Positions 24,419 to 31,655 of a stretch of 31,655 bases of DNA are shown here, in pieces. The stretch covers positions 1 to 31,655 of the forward strand of contig CAXNAD020000079.1 in assembly GCA_964200185.2 (NCBI GenBank), read 5' to 3'. The notes under the pieces are model-generated. The model saw only the letters and a program-made list of their open reading frames with translations. It did not search any database and was not told where the DNA came from. Within the stretch, counting starts at the first letter, position 1, and each line of letters opens with the position of its first letter. This stretch comes from Choristocarpus tenellus KU-1152. Lineage: Eukaryota > Phaeophyceae. The translations under genes were made by a program, and so were the position numbers.

Positions 24419-25818
24419 GATAAGTGAATCCATTGTGCAATAGAAAGGTTAGAGGTTGGTTTTAAATGACATCCTCTGGTTCTCAACATTGAGAAGAGGT
24501 GTTAAGGTAGCCCTCTGTATGGATTTAAAGGTCATGATGTACCAACATGTTTTGGGCAATGAACACCTTGCTGTGGAAGAAAAAATGTTTGAGGTACATG
24601 CCAAGGATGTTGAAGGTATAACACAAAGCGATGAATAGCTGGAGTTAACTTTGTATCACTACCACGATAAAAAATAACAATTTTACTTTTGAGGTGTGAG
24701 ATAATAATTCAAACTTCATGAAACCAGTCTTCATCTTCCGTCATAAAAGAAATAAAAAGTTCAATTCCTACCCAATCTACGCCAATGCCATACTTCGAAG
24801 TACACCACATCAGAACTTTTTGACTCCTCATGGACCTGACTCTTGGTTGTGCGCCCCCATACTATGTGTGTGTGACAAGAATGGAAGTAGTTCATAGTAA
24901 GAACCAAGCCACTGAAATTAATCACTTTGCCTTCTACTTGGAAGTCAGGATCTAGATGTGCACATCACCAGTCCTGCACCAATCTCCATCACTCATGTCA
25001 CACTTGTCAAAATAATGGAACATGGAAAATGTGCGAACTTAACAGAAGTCATACACTACTTTGCCTATCCGATATATGACTACCTGGGATAAATAATTTC
25101 GACACCTTCAAGAAGCCTTAAGCTGACACTAAGAAAAAAAAATTGGTGTTCATTAACTCCAGATATGTATACCCTTGTAGAGAGTACACTCTGAGGACCC
25201 AAATAGCTCTAAGGTGAAAAACCTTGTCCGTCTCTTAGGAACATTATGATACAAGAGTTGCATGAAATGATATCTTCTCATTGTACCATGATCGCCCGTT
25301 TATGTTTTATTCATTTTCTGTGTTTCTAGATAAATCGTGTGAGCGTGAGCTATTGTGGTCAATCCCTTGGAATAGGTTTACAATAGGTAAGGTTTACAGT
25401 TAGCAGCTGGCAGCGATTGGAATCAAACCTTGAAAGACAAAATACATAACAAGGTAGGCTATTAACCTCACATCCAATCTCAGCACCATCTTTCCATAAT
25501 GTAAGCTCAAATACACCACTCAAAACTGTAGTTAACTATGAAAGGCACTTCACAACAGTAAGAAGATTCTTAATGATCTGAGCTATTGGCATTCTTCACT
25601 CCTCATTACAGCTATTCCCTAAAACCATACAATTCCATATATAAAACACTACATACATACAACTATGCACACATATACACACACAAGAGTCGTAGACCTA
25701 ATCAGACAAGTATGTGTCAGATACTATACAAGCAATGAAAACACACTGCAGAGGAGACATCACACATTGAGCGCTTCCTGCTCAACATGTCAAACACTGC
25801 ACCTTCAAGCTACACAAG
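24419..25818. other. Intergenic region between convergent genes
   Basis: About 1.4 kb between the WD40 gene stop (plus) and the kinesin-like gene stop (minus), so both 3' UTRs and terminators lie here. AATAAA occurs on plus at 24751-24756 and on minus at 25311-25306. These are only candidate polyadenylation signals. No convincing coding frame is present. Confidence 0.5.
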
Positions 25819-28800
25819 CTACACAGCAATGTTCAACGCTTGGTCTGTGGCCTGTGCTGTTTCCAAGCTCTTGCGTTTCAAGCAGCTGCCCTCACCACTG
25901 TCACAAACATCTACATCCTTATCATCCACAACCTGTACCTGTCTTAGTTCAGGCCCATTCACACCTGTATCCCCCTTCCCATGTCAACAAGAAAGGACGA
26001 AGATTTGGACAAAATGAGGTACAAAGGTCATTATCAGTTTAAATTATTTTTCAAATACTGACTCCATCAAACACAAATTTCAACTACTGACAAATGGGCA
26101 TGCTAATTAAACTGCACTATAGTAGTACCATGTTATGCTAAAATTGAAAAGGTGGACAAACACCTTTCCAACATGGGAAGTTCCACCAATGGAATGGCCC
26201 ACATGTTGCAGTGAGTCAATAGGGTGCATTTGCAATGTAATATCTTCTACCCCCTCAACCTTAGGCTGAGTTAGCAATACTCTGACAGGTAGCTGAACCA
26301 AAAAAAAAATGAAGTCACGATGAGTTGTCCTTGAAAAGTAGTGGAGAGTGAGAAAATTATGTGATACTGCCCCTCTTCAGAAAAAGGAACAACTCCCTCA
26401 TTCTTGTAATGCATACAATTATTCTTCCTTCTGACCTTGGACAGACGTAGCTCTCCCTTCAGTTTTAGCACTTCCTCTTCAAGCTCCTTTATTCTTGCCT
26501 TCCCTGTCTCAACAGCTGACTTCAAGCCCATCAGGTATTCCAATCCCACAGTCACTTGTTCTCCACCACCCTGCTCGCCACTGCACACCTTCCAGACAAG
26601 AAATCCATGTCAGAGAGAGTGAGAGAGTGAGAGAGTGAGAGAGTGAACGTTGGTCAACAAAAAAAAAGAAAAGAGAGAGGGTTGGGGGAAGTATAGCTTA
26701 GAGATCTCTTGAGGAAGGACATAGTCTTGGCATAAATGAGAATCATTTTAGGAGCATATCTATTAGGACAACCTGGAATCCAGCACACACAGTCCCCACA
26801 ATCTTGATGCACCATCACCCCAACCCACACCCTGATCACTTTGATGTTACAGCATCAATTGCAAAATAATCAATTTGTACAACGGAATGTTATTTGTGGT
26901 ATGTAGACTGAACACTGTCCGCCATCCTATTAACCCACTTGAAGGATTCATTTAACCTCTCACACAGCAGGTAAGGGAGCATAAGTATTGTAAGTGTTGG
27001 TATTTTGTACAGGATTTAAAGGTAGGGATAGAGCCGGTCTGGGGCAGTTAGGGTTAGGGTTAGTCATGCATGCATCAGCCTATGTACGTAAAAAGTCCTA
27101 AGTGAGAACATTGTGTGAAGAGTCTAGTCAAGGATAGACATACATAACTCACTAGAATATTTGCACATATGCAGGATATGCAGGAGTAGCGTAAGTCAGA
27201 CACCAAGCTCAACCCTAACCCTAACATAGACACTGGATGTATACTCCTCAAAGAAATCAATATGAGAAATATATACACATACAAATATTCACATAGGTAC
27301 AAAATTAATATTTCGGCTAGGGCAACAACAAAGCACTTTCAAATAAATTATTTGTTCTGGCTGTGGTCCACACCAACAGACTCTTTACAACTTTCAAATG
27401 CCTAATCCATGTTTGCCAACAACATGACCCTCACCCTCAACTTTGAGATCAGATTATGACTTCACACACAAAAGGTACACTCTCCTATAATACCTATCCC
27501 TATACTCCCAACACTGCTGTATAAAAAACAGATACAGTACAGTGATAAATTGTTTGCACTCATACAAAAAAGCACCAACATTGAACAATTTGCAGACTGC
27601 TGCTCTGCTGCTCTTTTACCAAGGTAAGCAAAACGACTTTGCACATACACATAGAATAAACAGTGTGCTCTACATGGATAAACGCTACTGGCATCTGTGA
27701 TCCTATCATCACACACCTGTCCTTGGGCATCAATAGCTCCACGTGGGGAGAGCATTTGGACACTGGCTGGAGACATGGGGGCAGTTCCACCACTGCCATC
27801 ACTGCGGAGACCATTGACTGGGCCCCCTTGATAGCCTGGGTAAAAAGTGGTTGAGGCAATGAAGGAGTTTCACAAGCTTCACAAGGGGCAGTGAGGCTAT
27901 GTACTAGGAAAAACAATGGAGGTAGTAGCAGCTTGCAGAAGGGCATATGAAAAAACAGGTAGATTGACAATGGGGCAGTACCTTTTTTGGTATTATTATT
28001 ATGATTGATAGCCTCATCGTGTTGTTCTTCATTATCTCAAACCAATAAGGTGCTTGATACTTGCCAGGAGAAGCAGTGTAGGTCATTGCGATTCCACTGT
28101 CAGCAATGATATGACAATGACTGTAAAGGAGGTAAAACAGCACCATTTGAAACTCAAATACCCTGACGAAATGATGTGTGCATGCAAGACAAGCTTTGTC
28201 AAAGCTACAGGCACTACCAACATTCTACATCAGATAGCATGAAGAATGAAAATATAGCCCTAACCCTACTGTACAAATCCAGAATACCTCCTGTTCTCAG
28301 TACAACCTTGGCTTGCTCAATCACAGAATCACCTTTTGGAAGTAAGGACACACTGAGATTGAACAACAGAGGGCATGGCACAAAAGACAACATTTCCACC
28401 AAGTAACATGGCCTCTACTCTTACCTTGAGTCTTAGTGTCTTAGTGTCACTAACATGTTACTAACCCTAACCCTAACCTCATCTCGTACCTTAGTGTCTA
28501 CATCTCTTGTTTACATTTCTTGTTTACATCTCTTCAACCAGGAACACTCTTCATACCTGGGTTGAGCACACGAGGATTCTCAGTTGACACTTGATCTTTG
28601 GGATTGATCACATAGGGAGAAACCCATATGCGGAATATCAAGGGCTCCTTGAGACTGTTGATGAACTGATTGCAGTCATCCAAGGGGCAGAAGAAGAAGG
28701 AGGAAGGATTTGATGGGGAGAGGGGAGGATGTTTGGAATTGGTCACAAGGAAGTTATGCTGGGTTTGGGTTGTTGGCTGAAAGCACCCAACTGGGCCAAG

Positions 28801-30919
28801 TAATGAGAAGACACCTCTCCAAAGACACAGACGATAGACTTGACACTTCAGAACAAACTTGAGATATTGATAAACATGTACAAAAGGTAGAAGTGTTCAG
28901 TGCCATTTACCTTTCCTAAGTGAGCTGAAAGACAATCACAGTGAGAATTTTCATTGAATACTACAGAGCTCTAGCTGGGTTTTGAAAAGCAAACCCTAAC
29001 CCTAACCCTAACCCTAAGTCCAAGAACAGTTTTGTTCATCGGGCTGTGACAAAAAAAAGGCTATGAGAGCACTTCTAGAGCTCTGCCTTTGTAGACTTGA
29101 AAGTGCACACTCTTAGGGGTTAGGATTAGGGATGAGTGAGGAGTAAAGTCTGACAAATGGCAGTAGATGTGTGTAACATGTTTGACTAATGTCCCTGCTG
29201 TAACCACACACTAAGTATCACTGTGGTACAATCCCATCTTTTAGTTGTAAGTTGGCGGACAAAAATATGGTTAGGGTTAGGGTTTTAACCTGAGCCTTAA
29301 TGACAAGTCAGAAAAATGGTACAACAGCGAGATCCTTTCAAGGGTTAGGGTATAATCTATGTACTGCATAAATCCCCCACATCCAGCAGTCCTTCCAGAA
29401 GTTCAAGAATCCCTCACTTTAATCACATGTCAAGCCTGCATTTCTTAGGGTTAGGGCAGAAAAAAACTGCAATACAGTGTAGTTGTGCTATGAACTGCAA
29501 CGGCAACAAAATATCAAAATATCCATGTCATGAACAACCCCAACTGCAAAGCATGTACAGTTAGTTAATTCCGAGTACATAATAACTTAGGAGGGGCAGA
29601 TGCACTTCTGGCTCTCGCAAGACTGCCTTCCTAATACTAGAACATCCAGCAGGAGGCGGTACATAGTGTAACATACCTGCTGTGAGACCCTTTCAATGTG
29701 ATGCACAAACGAGTAGTTCAACTCCGGATGATGAGTGTCCTGCTCTATTGTCTCTGTGGTAAACAACTGTCCTCCCAGCTCATATTGGACAAAGGCTGAG
29801 GACACCATGATTGGCAAGCCAGTTGCCCCCTTAATATCCACTCTGAAAACAGAGTACATGTATGCAGTAAAAAAAGAGTATGTATATATATATATAGAGA
29901 GAGAGAAACTTTAGCCCTAATCTACATTAAGCTGATTTGTATTGCATATAGTCCAAGTCAACAAGTGAACAAGGGTTAGGGTCCTACAACGCAACAGAAT
30001 TTTAAATTTTTAAAAAAGGACAAACAAGGGGACATAGCTGAAGAGACAGATTGGAACCCTGTTCACAACTTCAAGGGCACAAGTATGCCCTGACACCTTC
30101 AAACAACAGCGACTTGTCCTAGTGTCTTCCTGACAGTTCAACTCTTGACAAGCACGAGATAGTTCTTTTAGGGTACAAGTAAAAGTTGCTATTCTCTTCA
30201 CATGCCAATGCTTTAACCCTAACCCTAATTTATATCCTGAAACGAGCAATCTTCAAGAGGCATTCCACACACACACACACTCCAATAAATGTTAGCCAGT
30301 AGGGCCAGGGCCAGGGCTAGGGTTAAAAAAAGACATGGTTTTGCACTATACTTTTTCATTCTGGGAACGGGTACAGATCTCCACATGTGTGTCCCCAGCA
30401 AGAACAACGGACAACACAGAACATTACACACATAGACACATAGACACATACATAGATACATAGATACATAGACACATAGACACATAGATACATAGACACA
30501 TAGATACATAGATACATAGATACATAGAGACATAGACACATAGATACATAGACACATAGACACATAGACACATAGATAGATAGATAGAGACATAGATACA
30601 TAGACACATAGATACATAGATACATAGACACATAGACACATACATAGATACATAGATACATAGACACATAGATACATAGATACATAGACACATAGAGACA
30701 TAGAGACATAGAGACATAGATACATAGATACATAGATACATAGAGACATAGATACATAGACACATAGACACATAGACACATAGACACATAGATACATAGA
30801 TACATAGATACATAGACACATAGACACATAGACACATAGACACATACATAGATACATAGATACATAGACACATAGATACATAGATAGATAGATAGATAGA
30901 CACATAGACACATAGACAC

Positions 30920-30957
<38 letters not shown>

Positions 30958-31479
30958 GCATAGACACCACAGAGAAGAGGCACATACATGTGTATGCCAT
31001 AGCTCTCAAGAACGTGACCGGTACATACTTGAAAAACAATAATATCTTAAAACTTTTAGAATTTGACATACAGGTCTCTAGAAGGCAAACCCTAACCCTA
31101 ACCCTAACCCTATCCTGCCATCATTAAGGCAATGCAGCACTAATTATGGCAAAAATACTCAAAAAAGAGCTGAAGTAACCAAGGTTGCAAGGTGAACGCA
31201 TGCATTTCATTGGATCAATGTGGCAAGTAGTCCATCCCACTGATTCAAATATTATTTTGTGTACCACCTTTCCTACCCTCTTATCTCACCACCACTCACA
31301 CAAAGAGTACAATCTTCCCATCAACCGCAATCTCACCTGTATGTCCATGGCTTCCCCAGCAAGTCCTCCTCAACATCAATCTCTGCGATATCTTTCCCGA
31401 CATCATCCTCTTCAGGACCAGGCAAGGGTGTCCATATTATTTCCAGTGCACCAACATTGTTGTACGGTGCAGAGACGTT
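25819..31479 (-). CDS. Kinesin-3-like C2 region and C-terminal coiled coil, 3' part of a gene (5' end outside window)
   Basis: Well-supported exons: 31479-31337, 29842-29677, 28665-28557, then 26831-26773, 26580-26436, 26292-26164 and 25974-25819 (stop TAG). Tentative exons: 28332-28275, 28120-27982, 27931-27717. The link across 27716-26832 is unresolved. The first three join in phase. They read EIIWTPLPGPEEDDVGKDIA, then LLGKPWTYR|VDIKGATGLP, then FVQYELGG, PELNYSFVHHIERVSQQ and FINSLKEPLIFRIWV. That order (VGxLEI, a GKP motif, a C2-like strand set, a NY-S-H pair, then FxxxLxxxLxFxxWV) matches the C2/DUF3694 region after the FHA domain in kinesin-3 motors of the KIF1/Unc-104 group. No motor domain is in the window. 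The C-terminal part has a clear coiled coil (KARIKELEEEVLKLKGELRL). A role in microtubule transport is inferred; another C2 protein is possible. Confidence 0.6.
26612..26646 (+). repeat. (GTGAGAGA)n octanucleotide microsatellite
   Basis: About four units, in the intron just upstream (in sense) of the exon at 26580-26436. In gene sense it reads as a TCTCTCAC pyrimidine tract near the 3' splice site. Confidence 0.85.
27048..27063 (+). repeat. TTAGGG tract
   Basis: About 2.5 units, in the unresolved intron region of the kinesin-like gene. In gene sense it reads CCCTAA. Confidence 0.9.
27211..27225 (-). repeat. CCCTAA tract
   Basis: About 2.5 units, opposite in orientation to the tract 150 bp to its left. 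Confidence 0.9.
28461..28478 (-). repeat. CCCTAA tract
   Basis: Three units in the intron after the exon at 28665-28557. A duplicated TTAGTGTC and TTGTTTACAT flank lies around it (28430-28530). Confidence 0.9.
28993..29017 (-). repeat. CCCTAA tract, four units
   Basis: Perfect units within the intron between exons 29842-29677 and 28665-28557. Confidence 0.92.
29113..29131 (+). repeat. Degenerate TTAGGG tract
   Basis: TTAGGGG, TTAGGA and TTAGGG in a row, in the same intron as the CCCTAA tract at 28993 but in the opposite orientation. Confidence 0.8.
29271..29284 (+). repeat. TTAGGG tract
   Basis: Just over two units in the same intron. Confidence 0.88.
29341..29350 (+). repeat. Minimal AGGGTTAGGG tract
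   Basis: Under two units. It is listed because it is one of a dense series in this intron. Confidence 0.7.
29445..29456 (+). repeat. TTAGGG tract, two units
   Basis: Two perfect units in the same intron. Confidence 0.85.
29882..29906. repeat. (TA)n(GA)n compound microsatellite
   Basis: TA units run directly into GA units, just upstream in sense of the C2 exon starting at 29842. Confidence 0.85.
30214..30229 (-). repeat. CCCTAA tract
   Basis: About 2.5 units in the 1.5 kb intron between exons 31479-31337 and 29842-29677. A decayed AGGGCC/AGGGTT block lies about 90 bp to its right. Confidence 0.88.
30427..30960. repeat. 530-bp octanucleotide satellite, ATAGA(C/T/G)AC units ending in ATAG units
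   Basis: ATAGACAC, ATAGATAC and ATAGAGAC variants alternate with period 8, interrupted by extra ATAC tetramers. The right end turns into pure ATAG units. It lies in an intron of the kinesin-like gene. The minus strand is open in all three frames only because the repeat holds no stop codons. The Tyr/Leu/Cys/Met/Ser-rich translations are artefacts. Confidence 0.95.
31088..31112 (-). repeat. CCCTAA tract, four units
   Basis: Perfect units in the same intron as the octanucleotide satellite, about 125 bp to its right. Confidence 0.92.
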
Positions 31480-31491
31480 CTATGAGACCCA

Positions 31492-31530
31492 GGGTTAGGG
31501 TTAGGGTTAGGGTTAGGGTTAGGGTTAGGG
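31492..31530 (+). repeat. TTAGGG tract, six to seven perfect units, at a splice acceptor
   Basis: The longest perfect tract in the window. In the sense of the minus-strand gene it is CCCTAA, ending about 13 nt before the exon that starts at 31479. Confidence 0.93.
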
Positions 31531-31590
31531 TACATGTAAGAATGAAGTCAAGGTCAATGAGATCAGTTAGAGAGGGAAGACAGTTGTAGA

Positions 31591-31606
31591 GGGTTAGGGT
31601 TAGGGT
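31591..31606 (+). repeat. TTAGGG tract near the right edge
   Basis: About 2.5 units in presumed intron. Confidence 0.88.
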
Positions 31607-31617
31607 CAAAGTATCTT

Positions 31618-31642
31618 GGGGGGGGGGGGGGGGGGTGGGGGG
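31618..31642 (+). repeat. Poly-G run at the right edge
   Basis: About 25 bases, nearly all G, followed by A8. It may be a real homopolymer or low-quality sequence at a read or contig end. Confidence 0.7.
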
Positions 31643-31655
31643 AAAAAAAATAAAT

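Noticed and set aside
25665-26042. 125-codon plus-strand ORF rich in His, Ser and Cys
   Set aside because: It is antisense to the last exon (25974-25819) of the kinesin-like gene and starts in a CA-rich simple stretch.
30225-31069. Three overlapping long minus-strand ORFs (165-254 codons) rich in Tyr, Leu, Cys, Met, Ser and Val
   Set aside because: They are the three frames of an octanucleotide satellite without stop codons, not genes.
27048-31606. A chromosome end (true telomere) at the right side
   Set aside because: The tracts are short, occur in both orientations and are separated by coding exons. A terminal array would be long and of one orientation. A subtelomeric position remains possible.

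Overview
The window is nuclear DNA from a eukaryote. Every multi-exon gene uses GT-AG spliceosomal introns (about 36 to 1,640 nt), intergenic stretches are AT-rich, and short TTAGGG/CCCTAA tracts are scattered through it. Bacterial features such as operons and Shine-Dalgarno sites are absent. A large WD40 protein of the kind common in ciliated lineages and a C2-like region resembling kinesin-3 tails fit a flagellated protist or alga. A short stretch that may resemble a stramenopile DUF6824 domain hints at that group, but I cannot name the organism from sequence alone.

Layout, left to right. (1) <1-2397, minus: an unbroken 799-codon open frame leaving the left edge, the N-terminal part of an unrecognised protein with one AT-hook. 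(2) 3614-7562, minus: an eight-exon, about 778-residue coiled-coil and acidic protein. (3) 7563-12507: a gene-poor divergent intergenic region with a 55-59 bp minisatellite and a 95-bp degenerate TTAGGG block. (4) 12508-14209, plus: a protein kinase-fold gene with the layout of eIF2-alpha kinases but without the catalytic residues, so a predicted pseudokinase. (5) 14392-14661, plus: a small candidate ORF. (6) 16044-24418, plus: an eight-exon, about 1,541-residue WD40 protein with a long disordered tail. (7) 25819 to beyond about 31479, minus: the 3' part of a gene with many small exons, encoding a kinesin-3-like C2 region and a C-terminal coiled coil. Its introns are full of TTAGGG/CCCTAA tracts and hold a 530-bp octanucleotide satellite.

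Genes 1 and 2 run in tandem on minus, genes 4 to 6 run on plus, and genes 6 and 7 converge. The WD40 and kinesin-like genes could both serve the cytoskeleton or flagellum, but I see no evidence of a functional cluster. Exon junctions were worked out by hand from splice-site motifs, reading-frame phase and protein plausibility. Phases agree throughout genes 2 and 6. The weak points are the first intron of the pseudokinase and the 26.8-28.3 kb part of gene 7.
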